7,030 bases of DNA from an uncultured Clostridia bacterium (GCA_947088195.1 CAMUFS010000162.1:1-7030), one strand, 5' to 3'. Shown: positions 1 through 6,899, numbered from the stretch's first letter. The notes: generated by a model from the sequence alone, not told the origin. Numbers and translations are program-made.

Positions 1-630
1 CGTGGACCATGCTGGCTTTAAGGCAGGCATTACCATCTTAAGGAATATCAAAAACTCTCCTGCGCCGTCAATTCTGGCCGCCTCCAACAGCTCATCTGGA
101 TACTGCTCAATAAACTGCTTCATCAAGAAAATATTGTATGCCACCGCAATATTGGGCAAGATTAACGCACCATAAGTATTGATAAGCCCAAGCCCATTCA
201 CCACCATATAACTGGGTATCTTTGTGACATGCGGGGAGAACATCAAAGCCATTAAAATTAGGTTAAACAATGTCTTCCCGCCCGGTGGCTTAAATTTTAC
301 CAAGGAATATGCACCGAGTGCTGACACAATCACTGTGAGGAACACAATCGTAGCTGTCACAAGAATACTGTTAAACGCATACCGCGTAAATGGCACTGCC
401 GAACTTCCCAGCGAAATTAACAGATCACTGAAATTCTTTAGCGTGGGATGCTCCACATAAAAGCGCGGCGGATACACAAACAGCTCATCCAGCGGCTTAA
501 ATGCCGTACATACAAGATAAACCAACGGAAGTGCCGTAAAAGCAACCAACACAAACATAACAAGATACAACATAATCTTGCTAAAGGTAATGTGCAGCCA
601 TTGGCCTTTAAACCATTTAATCTTAATCAT
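1..630 (-). CDS. Carbohydrate ABC transporter permease, MalG-like (CUT1), 3' end beyond window
   Basis: This is the second inner-membrane permease of a CUT1-type sugar importer; it would pair with the upstream MalF-like permease to form the channel. Seen: an open frame of 210 codons from ATG at 630 to the window edge with no stop, beginning MIKIKWFKGQWLHITF. Hydrophobic segments lie at about residues 17-42, 86-110, 120-136 and 152-172. The EAA loop that docks the ATPase is at about 183-202 (EAARIDGAGEFLIFLKMVMP), with the expected Gly and the closing M-P. The stretch NGLGLINTYGALILPNIA just before it is typical of this family. Family members are usually about 275-300 residues, so roughly 65-90 residues are missing to the left. 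The start is supported by AAGGAG ten bases upstream and by position, 26 bases after the preceding stop. It is in the same operon as the binding protein. The family call is near certain; the substrate is unknown. Confidence 0.95.
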   Translation of the reverse strand, partial: MIKIKWFKGQWLHITFSKIMLYLVMFVLVAFTALPLVYLVCTAFKPLDELFVYPPRFYVEHPTLKNFSDLLISLGSSAVPFTRYAFNSILVTATIVFLTVIVSALGAYSLVKFKPPGGKTLFNLILMALMFSPHVTKIPSYMVVNGLGLINTYGALILPNIAVAYNIFLMKQFIEQYPDELLEAARIDGAGEFLIFLKMVMPALKPAWST

Positions 631-640
631 TGCCGTCTCT

Positions 641-646
641 CTCCTT
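641..646 (-). promoter_or_regulatory. Ribosome binding site of the MalG-like permease
   Basis: On the minus strand the short gap between the two permease genes holds AAGGAAGGAG, a strong Shine-Dalgarno sequence. Its last AAGGAG lies ten bases before the ATG at 630. It fixes the start of the partial permease. Confidence 0.75.
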
Positions 647-656
647 CCTTCGCTTT

Positions 657-1577
657 TTATTCATCCTTAGAGGATAACAGCTTCATAACCAACTTTCCTA
701 ACAGGAATGTCATAATAAACAAAACCACCGCGATCGCTGACGAATATCCCATCTGGAAGCGGATAAAAGCATAGTCATATAAGTGTGCCACAATCGTGTG
801 TCCGGCATAGTTCGGGCTTGGCATACCCGCCACGGACACAGCGATGTCAAACACGCCGAAGGAAGACACAATCGCATTGATAGCACCGAATAAAAGCTGC
901 GGCTTCATCAATGGTAATGTTACATAGATAAGCTCCTGAAATTTATTCTTTACCCCGTCAATCGCTGCTGCCTCATAATAGGACCTTGAAACATTCTGAA
1001 GTCCCGCAAGAAAAACGAGAAATCCAGTACCCATGCTCATCCACAGAGAGATAATCATAATAACCATCATAATATACTTCGGATCTGTATTCCAAAGGAT
1101 TGGCGAGTCTATCAAGCCGAGATTTAAAAGGATATTATTAAGATACCCATATCGGTCACTGGAAAATATTACCATCCACACTGTTGACATAGCAATTCCA
1201 CTGGTGATAGAAGGCGCATAAAATGCAAGTGCAAACGCTCTCTTACACTTAAGCTGGTTAATCACCCACGCGGCAAAGAACGACAACAGGTATCCCACAG
1301 GCCCTGTGATAACCGCAAATGCAAGTGTGTTGGCAAGTGCTATAAGGAACACCTCATCATCCAAAAACAGCAGCTTATAATTGTTAAGCCCGACAAATTT
1401 TGCCGGCTGCATCATATTATAGTCTGTAAAGCTTAAGCAGATTGCATAGGCAACAGGAGCCACAACAAATATGGTAAACAAAATCACAAATGGCGCCAAA
1501 AAAACATACCCCATCCAATGCTTATGCCAGAAGCGCCTAACACGCTCCGATGCCGTCATAGTTTTCACATTATTCAT
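657..1577 (-). CDS. Sugar ABC transporter permease, MalF-like (CUT1)
   Basis: This 306-residue integral membrane protein is the first permease of the importer. Seen: a charged cytoplasmic N-terminus (residues 1-20), then hydrophobic segments at about 24-48, 77-108, 112-137, 170-194, 226-250 and 277-300, the six-helix pattern of MalF-like CUT1 permeases without the extra N-terminal extension of E. coli MalF. The motif FVGLNNYKLLF (61-71) after the first helix is characteristic. The EAA loop is at about 202-222 (EAAAIDGVKNKFQELIYVTL, then P), with the conserved Gly and Leu-Pro. The start ATG at 1577 overlaps the stop of the binding-protein gene (1570) by 8 bases; in-frame TGA and TAA codons just upstream exclude an earlier start. 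The overlap suggests translational coupling. The next permease starts 26 bases after its stop. Full length; the substrate cannot be read from the permease. Confidence 0.96.
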   Translation of the reverse strand: MNNVKTMTASERVRRFWHKHWMGYVFLAPFVILFTIFVVAPVAYAICLSFTDYNMMQPAKFVGLNNYKLLFLDDEVFLIALANTLAFAVITGPVGYLLSFFAAWVINQLKCKRAFALAFYAPSITSGIAMSTVWMVIFSSDRYGYLNNILLNLGLIDSPILWNTDPKYIMMVIMIISLWMSMGTGFLVFLAGLQNVSRSYYEAAAIDGVKNKFQELIYVTLPLMKPQLLFGAINAIVSSFGVFDIAVSVAGMPSPNYAGHTIVAHLYDYAFIRFQMGYSSAIAVVLFIMTFLLGKLVMKLLSSKDE

Positions 1578-1601
1578 AACTCATTACCCCATATTCCTCC
1601 T
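1570..1601 (-). promoter_or_regulatory. Stop/start overlap with distant Shine-Dalgarno (translational coupling)
   Basis: On the minus strand AGGAGG (1596-1601) lies 18 bases before the MalF-like ATG at 1577, which is unusually far. The binding-protein frame ends in TAA at 1570-1572, downstream of that ATG, so ribosomes that finish the binding protein stop within 8 bases of the permease start. In the binding-protein frame an internal ATG at 1584 sits 11 bases after the AGGAGG and would encode only MSYE before the same stop. Together this fits termination and re-initiation rather than independent initiation. The sequence facts are seen; the mechanism is inferred. Confidence 0.5.
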
Positions 1602-4512
1602 GTTTCATCCGAAGCTCACGGTTAATGTCCTTCACTGCCTGCTCTAATGCTTCCCTGACATCCTCACCACTAATTACCACGGAAGTCCACGCATTGGTCA
1701 AATGTCTGCTGGTAAAATAGCCACCAAGCACGGTTGGCGTCTCGCGCGCCCACGCCCACTGCTCTTCTAGCACTTTTATATCATTATCACTCCAAGCCAA
1801 GCTTAAAAATGCCTCTTTATTTGCTGTATTCCATCTTGCCTCTGCGCCCATCAACGCCTCCACTTCTCTGGCAAACTGCGTCTGCACTTCCACACTGGAC
1901 CACCACTTTAAGAACTCCCAGCTCTCCTCTGGCTTTCCGCTCTGCTTCATAATAATGTCACCCTTATCTGTGATTGCACCGGCTGTGCGGTCGATGGTAC
2001 CATCCTCCTTTATAACACCCGGCAGCGGAGCAATACCCCATTTTCCTGCAATTTCAGGAGCCGCCACAGAAAGCTGCATATACATATTGAAATCGCCAAC
2101 GCCAAGCGGCATTATGCCAGAACGCATATATTGATAAAAATTCGCGGTCTCCGGCACCCCATAATTGGTAAATAGCTCTGTGTACTCTTTGAATGCCACA
2201 TAAGCCTCTGCCGTGTCAAGTGCCGATGCCATGCCATCCTCTGTGTAATAGCTTCCTCCATTCTGGAACAAAAATTGGGTAAAATCACGCCCAAAATAAA
2301 ATTCCATTCCATTCTGGTACAATGCTGGAAGCACATAATCATACAACTGCTGCCGTGTTTTTGGCAGATCAATACCATATCTGCTCAAAATATCCTTCCG
2401 ATAGAACATAACATTAAAGTTCATCGTCTCTGGCAGGGCAAAGACCCCTCCTCTGTACTCATATGGGGTCATAGTAGCCGGCACAAAACGGTTTTTTACT
2501 TCCCCAAAGCCTTCCATCTGTGACAGATCATACACTTGATCACGTATGGCAAACTCCACCGGTGATGTCACATCCACGCCAAGAGCCACATCCGGCGCCT
2601 TGCCAGAGGTGATAGAGAGCATTAAGGCATTGACATTTCCTGCATTAAGCTGTGAAGCAGGAAGTACATTTACATTGATAGCGATCCCTGACTGAGGTGT
2701 AAAATCCTCGTCCGCCATCTCCTTAATTACCTCTGCCCACTCCGTACCTCTCGCAATCCACACATTGATGGTTTCCTTAATCTCAACATCATCCCCAAGA
2801 ACACTTCCCACATTGTCATAATCCTTAAAGAAGGACGAGATAAATAGCTTCCACGTTGTTCCCATCTTCTGGAATGGATTAGATGAAACACTCTTCCATG
2901 TCTCCGTTGGACTTCCAATATCAAAATAATCAATTAAAAGCGGAATACTTTGTAAAGATAGATACCAAGTACTCAAGCTCTCCTGAGAGCTGGTTAAGTC
3001 TCCCACCTTTCTGGCAATGCTGTAGGGATTCTCAAGCATCCCCTCTAACTGCGACTTGATGGTAAGAAAATTGTTCGCCATCGCGGGAACCTTGTCAGAC
3101 AGCCCACTTACCATCTCATATTTTTTTTGCATGCTCTCGACCAGATATTCCATCTGCTCTTTCATATTGGGAATCTTATCAAAGAATCCATAATCGTAAT
3201 TGGGGTCTGGATCGCTTCCCGCCAAAAGTGTGATATTCAAAAGAATATCGGAGAGTACCATAATATCCTCCTGAATGGAATCAAGCACCTGTCCCATATC
3301 CCCCAATTTCACTGTCATAGTCAGGCGATGTGTCCCCTTAGTCAGATAGAACTCATAAGGTGTTCCATCCTCTGCGGCAAGCTCCTCCAAAGACCAGTTT
3401 GTATCATAGGCAAACTGATACTGCAGCAGCTCTGCAAACGGCACCTCCCCATCTAAAGCGATCTGCCGATAGGATGGCAGCCCATCATTCCATGACTGTT
3501 TTACATATAGGGCAATCTTGTACAAGCCATCCTCTGGCGCCTCAAATTCCCATGTAATGCTCTGATTTCCAGAACGCCAGCGATACCCACCCATAACATT
3601 TAACTTGCGGCTGGTATCGGAGGCTGGCTCCACCAACGGATCGCCGTCATTCTCACGACGAAGTGTCGGATTATTCTTCTCAACCGCTGTCAACTCTGCC
3701 TGAATATGCAGCTTTTCTGCCTGAACTGGCTGATACCCTAATGCAGCATACTCCTGCTTTACTTCTTCATAGCTCTTAACCACCTTTGGCGCGACCAGAC
3801 GAATGGAAGATATATACATATCTGCACGCATATAAGCCAGCCGTAGGGTATGCTTTCCCTTGGATAAATAAAATTGAAATGGCTCGTTGTACATGCCAGA
3901 TGTATCCTCAAGCAATATACTTCGCCACCCCGGTATCGCAATCTGAGAAGGTCTTGTCTCATCCCCCAGACTGTTGATTACTGGCTCCCCCTCATCCTTA
4001 AAATAACGGTAGAAAGCAATATCACTGCTCTCTGTAAATGGATATTCCCCATCAATATAAAGGGTTCTCTTGCCTGCATCTGAGCTTCCGTCCGTTAGAT
4101 AATAATCTATCTCCAGCCGATACCATGCCTCAGAGGGAATATTCACATCAAATTCCACAAAATCTGCTTGCCGATCCGACAATAATGCCTCTCTTCCCTC
4201 TATCTGTACAAGCTTTGCCAATCCATTCTTATCCTTTACCTGATTTAATGGAACTTCAATTTCTGTCTGTGCATCTAGGACATCTTTATGTATCTCTCGA
4301 TACTCCTTATAAGAAAGTGTTTCCTCCCCGGTACCATAGCTCCAGTCCACTTTCTCTCCGTCAAAGCCAGTATACTTGTCCTTTAACGGAACCCCAGCAG
4401 TTTCTTCTCCATTGCGAGATTCCGCTGCATAGGAAATTGGCAGGCTGCCGTTCCAAACAAAGGAAACTGCCAAAAGCAGCGCCATAATTCTGTTCCATCC
4501 CCTGCCTCTCAT
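1570..4512 (-). CDS. Modular extracellular solute-binding protein: two CBM-like sandwiches fused to a family 1 SBP domain
   Basis: This 980-residue secreted protein is the likely ligand-capture subunit of the importer. Residues 1-29 are a signal peptide (basic start, core MALLLAVSFVW, probable cleavage after SYA at 27-29); no lipobox cysteine is present. Residues about 81-243 and 267-405 are two related beta-sandwich, carbohydrate-binding-like modules. They share R-x-x-x-x-D-G-E-x-P-F (149-159 and 349-359) and F-Y-L-x-K-G-x-H-x-L (from 214 and 388). The second appears split by a helical stretch (about 408-520), with its last strand returning near 522-535 (PLLIDYFDIGSP). Residues about 577-979 are a CUT1 family 1 binding domain, with TSGKAPDVALGVD, FALPETMNFNVMFYRKDIL and FLFQNGGSYYTEDG. 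The start at 4512 is chosen over an upstream in-frame TTG at 4575 because GGGAGGAG lies ten bases before it and the signal peptide then begins normally. It is first in the operon. Large fused SBPs of this kind occur in Paenibacillus and Clostridia from general knowledge; the ligand is unknown. Confidence 0.9.
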   Translation of the reverse strand: MRGRGWNRIMALLLAVSFVWNGSLPISYAAESRNGEETAGVPLKDKYTGFDGEKVDWSYGTGEETLSYKEYREIHKDVLDAQTEIEVPLNQVKDKNGLAKLVQIEGREALLSDRQADFVEFDVNIPSEAWYRLEIDYYLTDGSSDAGKRTLYIDGEYPFTESSDIAFYRYFKDEGEPVINSLGDETRPSQIAIPGWRSILLEDTSGMYNEPFQFYLSKGKHTLRLAYMRADMYISSIRLVAPKVVKSYEEVKQEYAALGYQPVQAEKLHIQAELTAVEKNNPTLRRENDGDPLVEPASDTSRKLNVMGGYRWRSGNQSITWEFEAPEDGLYKIALYVKQSWNDGLPSYRQIALDGEVPFAELLQYQFAYDTNWSLEELAAEDGTPYEFYLTKGTHRLTMTVKLGDMGQVLDSIQEDIMVLSDILLNITLLAGSDPDPNYDYGFFDKIPNMKEQMEYLVESMQKKYEMVSGLSDKVPAMANNFLTIKSQLEGMLENPYSIARKVGDLTSSQESLSTWYLSLQSIPLLIDYFDIGSPTETWKSVSSNPFQKMGTTWKLFISSFFKDYDNVGSVLGDDVEIKETINVWIARGTEWAEVIKEMADEDFTPQSGIAINVNVLPASQLNAGNVNALMLSITSGKAPDVALGVDVTSPVEFAIRDQVYDLSQMEGFGEVKNRFVPATMTPYEYRGGVFALPETMNFNVMFYRKDILSRYGIDLPKTRQQLYDYVLPALYQNGMEFYFGRDFTQFLFQNGGSYYTEDGMASALDTAEAYVAFKEYTELFTNYGVPETANFYQYMRSGIMPLGVGDFNMYMQLSVAAPEIAGKWGIAPLPGVIKEDGTIDRTAGAITDKGDIIMKQSGKPEESWEFLKWWSSVEVQTQFAREVEALMGAEARWNTANKEAFLSLAWSDNDIKVLEEQWAWARETPTVLGGYFTSRHLTNAWTSVVISGEDVREALEQAVKDINRELRMKQEEYGVMSYE

Positions 4513-4522
4513 GCCTCTGTTT

Positions 4523-4530
4523 CTCCTCCC
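4523..4530 (-). promoter_or_regulatory. Ribosome binding site that sets the binding-protein start
   Basis: Minus-strand GGGAGGAG lies ten bases before ATG 4512, a near-ideal Firmicutes Shine-Dalgarno. It falls inside the longer possible reading frame that begins at TTG 4575, which has no comparable site, so it decides the start in favour of 4512. Confidence 0.85.
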
Positions 4531-4575
4531 TTTTTGTTTATTTTGTACATCTACGTTTTTTCTTGCCCAAATCAA

Positions 4576-4600
4576 TTAGGCAGATTGACTATTTGTCTAA
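4576..4600 (-). repeat. Imperfect inverted repeat at the predicted transcript start of the transporter operon
   Basis: TTAGAC and GCCTAA (read on the minus strand) form 6-base arms with one mismatch, separated by 13 bases. They lie at or just after the predicted start of transcription near 4599. The repeat could be an operator half-site pair or chance; the arms are short and AT-rich, so support is weak. Confidence 0.25.
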
Positions 4601-4605
4601 GCCCC

Positions 4606-4634
4606 AATATAGTACCTTAATTCGTCTTCTTCAA
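4606..4634 (-). promoter_or_regulatory. Predicted sigma-A-type promoter of the transporter operon
   Basis: On the minus strand TTGAAG (4629-4634, four of six bases matching the -35 consensus) and TATATT (4606-4611, five of six for -10) are separated by exactly 17 bases. The predicted start near 4599 gives an untranslated leader of about 87 bases before ATG 4512. A-tracts on the same strand begin about six bases upstream of the -35, where an UP element would lie. No other pair this good was seen in this direction. Confidence 0.6.
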
Positions 4635-4638
4635 TTTC

Positions 4639-4676
4639 GTTTTTTTGATATTTTTTATGTTTTTTTGTCTACTTTT
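4639..4676. promoter_or_regulatory. Phased T-tracts containing a 20-bp-spaced direct repeat: candidate regulator site or UP element
   Basis: GTTTTTTTG occurs exactly at 4639-4647 and 4659-4667, a 20-bp repeat distance that puts both copies on nearly the same face of the helix. T-runs centred near 4643, 4653.5, 4663 and 4674.5 are spaced about 10.5 bp apart, the pattern of intrinsically bent DNA. The block sits immediately upstream of the operon -35. AraC-family activators commonly bind paired direct repeats about two turns apart next to a -35, so this is the best candidate site for the divergent regulator. The same A-tracts could instead act as an UP element for RNA polymerase. The sequence is low-complexity, which raises the chance of coincidence. 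Confidence 0.4.
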
Positions 4677-4707
4677 CATAAATCCATAATCTCTTTATTT
4701 TTTTAAC

Positions 4708-4736
4708 TTGTAAATTTTTGATTAGTATGCTATAAA
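4708..4736 (+). promoter_or_regulatory. Predicted extended -10 promoter of the regulator gene
   Basis: TTGTAA (4708-4713, four of six) and TATAAA (4731-4736, five of six) are spaced 17 bases apart, and TGC directly precedes the -10, giving an extended -10 element. Transcription would start near 4743, leaving a leader of about 30 bases before ATG 4773. It points away from the operon promoter; the two -35 elements are about 74 bases apart. Confidence 0.65.
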
Positions 4737-4751
4737 ATTGATATGTACAAA

Positions 4752-4759
4752 AAGGGGGA
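4752..4759 (+). promoter_or_regulatory. Probable ribosome binding site of the regulator
   Basis: AAGGGGGA lies 13 bases before ATG 4773, a somewhat long spacing and an imperfect match. The earlier in-frame ATG at 4743 has no such sequence before it and coincides with the predicted transcription start, so the site favours 4773. Confidence 0.5.
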
Positions 4760-4772
4760 AAGATTTTTTGAT

Positions 4773-6899
4773 ATGTTTAGCAAAATTACCAAAATCACAA
4801 GACATATTTTTTTCAGAAAAAACATTCGATACTATATTCTTTTATTCCTGCTGATCTCCTCTTTACTATCCGCTGTCTTTCTTGCTGAATTTGTCAGACG
4901 ACACAATCACATACAAGCTGTGACATCATCCTTTACAGAAGCTACCATCCATTTAGACAACGCTTTGACCGAAGCTCTCTATAATTTTATGGAAATAAAT
5001 CTTCACCATTATATTAAACCATCCACCTTCGATCAATTTTTCAGCGAAGACAAGATGGACAGCACTTTTTTTGCCAAAATTAAAGCTTCTGCCATAGACA
5101 GCATCCGCTTAAATAAAAACCTAAAAAACCTTATTCTATATCGTGAATCTGATCAGGCTCTTCTGTCCACCTTAAGTATACGAACAGATTTTCATCCCGA
5201 TAATCCCGCCTATACTTATATTCATATGGTACTGGAAAAAGAAGATGCTAGTGAACCCGGATTTGTCTCTACATCCGATCACGATATCTTTTACTACTAT
5301 CCCCTGTACTCACAAAGATTTTCCACAGAACGAATTGGATTTGCCATGGTACAGCTTCGCTTTCCACAAGAATTTTTCCATATTGATGTAGAACAGCTTC
5401 ATCCAAATGGCACATTCCTTATTTTAAATAACAATAAAATCTGCTTTGCGGAGGGTTACAATATCCTCTCTCCTTCTATTATAGAGAATGAGATTTGCGT
5501 CCTGCCCCCACAAAACCGTTTTTTTACATATTCTGATGCTGGCATTTCCAGCTATAATTTTTATTGTGTGCCCTCCAGCAACTCAGATCTCTCCTATATC
5601 TACTACGAACCAGCCAGCACAGGTATCGTAGCATTACAGCAGCTTTTTCGGGAAGACTGGATTATGCCTTTTCTATTAATATGCAGCACCATGTTCCTGT
5701 TCTTTCTGATCTCCATCTATCTGCTTGCAAAAACACAGCACAATGCAGAAACCACAGAAACACCCACACCTGCCCTACTTCTGCCACATCAAAATTCTGC
5801 AGAAGCACTTTTTCTAATGGCAAAACAGCCTTGTTTCTCTGCGCTCTTTATTGAGCATCACAACCCAGAGATTGACAAAACTAATATCCTTTCCACCATT
5901 TATGACATCTGTGAAAAATACCTCTCCGGCTGTCAGATAAGTTACCAATTAATCCCACAAAGCCTATATATCCATTGTTACTTTAACCACTCAGAGTACA
6001 ACAATATCCGTGTGATCAGCGACTCACTCAAGCAAATACTATACAACTCTATAGAAGGCTGGCAGTTTAATATCTATTACACCAATCCCTGCAGCTCTGC
6101 AGAAGAAATGCTCAAGGAAATGCAGTACCTGCAGTATGCCTTCCGTTATTCTCAGGTATTTGGCTATTCCAAGCGCTTCTCTAACAGTTGGCTAAAAAAA
6201 TGTGACACTAGCACAGAAGCATTTGATATTAACACCGTGGAAACCATGCAGAAATTTCTAAATGAAAAAAAACTAGATGAACTGACACTCTACTTAGAAA
6301 CACAGAAACAAAAAATAACCGACCTCTTTGGCTCAACAGTCGAACATTTTTACTCCTATAATACACTATATCAATATATGGACAATATCTTTTTTGTACT
6401 AAAAAGATATTTCCTAGAAAAATCCTATGCCCATTCCATAACCAAATTAAATATGGCAGATGCCATTCAATTATACAGTGGCATAGAAAGTTTTACTGAT
6501 TTCTTAATTCAGGGGATCAAAGAATACCAAGAAGCCGGACAGAACAACAGCTCGCATGAAAAGGCATTTATGGATGCCATCTACCAATATATAGAGCAAA
6601 ATCTAGCAACAGTGACACTAAATTCCATGGCAGAGCACTTTCATATCACGGCTGCTCATCTAAGCCGGACATTTAAGCGCTATAATGAACAAAATTTTTC
6701 AGAATACCTATCAGAAAGAAAATTACAAAAAGCCGTTCTTCTATTAGAACAGCCTTCTAAGATAAGCATCAATGACATTGCCGCGGAATTAGGGTACAGC
6801 ACGCCATCTTACTTTCATACGAAATTTAAAGAATACTATGGCATCACACCAAGCGCTTACCGAAAAAGCCGCCTTACCTCTTCTGAGCAAAAAGCATAA
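4773..6899 (+). CDS. Membrane-bound AraC-family regulator with external Cache-like sensor
   Basis: This 708-residue protein is a probable one-component sensor and DNA-binding activator. Residues 1-18 are basic and cytoplasmic; membrane helix 1 is about 20-40 (YILLFLLISSLLSAVFL); residues about 41-296 are an external region with Cache-like features (LKNLILYRESDQALLST, then IGFAMVQLRFPQEFF). Helix 2 is about 297-319 (IMPFLLICSTMFLFFLI). Residues about 343-475 resemble the degenerate GGDEF_2-like region of YesN-type regulators, with no GGDEF catalytic motif, followed by a helical linker. The AraC domain is about 596-697, with helix-turn-helix segments TLNSMAEHFHITAAHLSRTF (615-634) and ISINDIAAELGYSTPSYFHT (from 664), ending GITPSAYR. 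B. subtilis YtdP is a comparable membrane AraC protein by general knowledge. Start 4773 is preferred over in-frame ATG 4743, which has no Shine-Dalgarno and lies on the predicted transcription start; using it would add ten residues. Divergence from the transporter operon suggests it controls that operon; its ligand is unknown. Confidence 0.92.
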   Translation: MFSKITKITRHIFFRKNIRYYILLFLLISSLLSAVFLAEFVRRHNHIQAVTSSFTEATIHLDNALTEALYNFMEINLHHYIKPSTFDQFFSEDKMDSTFFAKIKASAIDSIRLNKNLKNLILYRESDQALLSTLSIRTDFHPDNPAYTYIHMVLEKEDASEPGFVSTSDHDIFYYYPLYSQRFSTERIGFAMVQLRFPQEFFHIDVEQLHPNGTFLILNNNKICFAEGYNILSPSIIENEICVLPPQNRFFTYSDAGISSYNFYCVPSSNSDLSYIYYEPASTGIVALQQLFREDWIMPFLLICSTMFLFFLISIYLLAKTQHNAETTETPTPALLLPHQNSAEALFLMAKQPCFSALFIEHHNPEIDKTNILSTIYDICEKYLSGCQISYQLIPQSLYIHCYFNHSEYNNIRVISDSLKQILYNSIEGWQFNIYYTNPCSSAEEMLKEMQYLQYAFRYSQVFGYSKRFSNSWLKKCDTSTEAFDINTVETMQKFLNEKKLDELTLYLETQKQKITDLFGSTVEHFYSYNTLYQYMDNIFFVLKRYFLEKSYAHSITKLNMADAIQLYSGIESFTDFLIQGIKEYQEAGQNNSSHEKAFMDAIYQYIEQNLATVTLNSMAEHFHITAAHLSRTFKRYNEQNFSEYLSERKLQKAVLLLEQPSKISINDIAAELGYSTPSYFHTKFKEYYGITPSAYRKSRLTSSEQKA

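Noticed and set aside
448..774. 108-codon plus-strand frame across the two permease genes
   Set aside because: It is antisense to both permeases and spans their gap, with a low-complexity basic translation and no domain. It is a shadow frame.
4038..4487. 149-codon plus-strand frame inside the binding-protein gene
   Set aside because: It lies wholly antisense to a well-supported gene, its protein is rich in Pro, Leu, Ser and His as shadow frames are, and it has no recognisable domain.
4513..4575. Longer form of the binding protein starting at TTG 4575
   Set aside because: It starts at a rare codon without a Shine-Dalgarno, and would place 21 highly charged residues before a normal signal peptide. 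A strong GGGAGGAG stands before ATG 4512.
4631..4648. Possible catabolite repression (cre) site, TCAA-N10-TTGA around a central CG
   Set aside because: It does not match the TGNAANCGNTNNCA pattern on either strand; the symmetry is only four bases per arm in AT-rich DNA.
5564..5854. 96-codon alternative frame inside the regulator
   Set aside because: It overlaps a continuous, domain-consistent frame and has no family features of its own.
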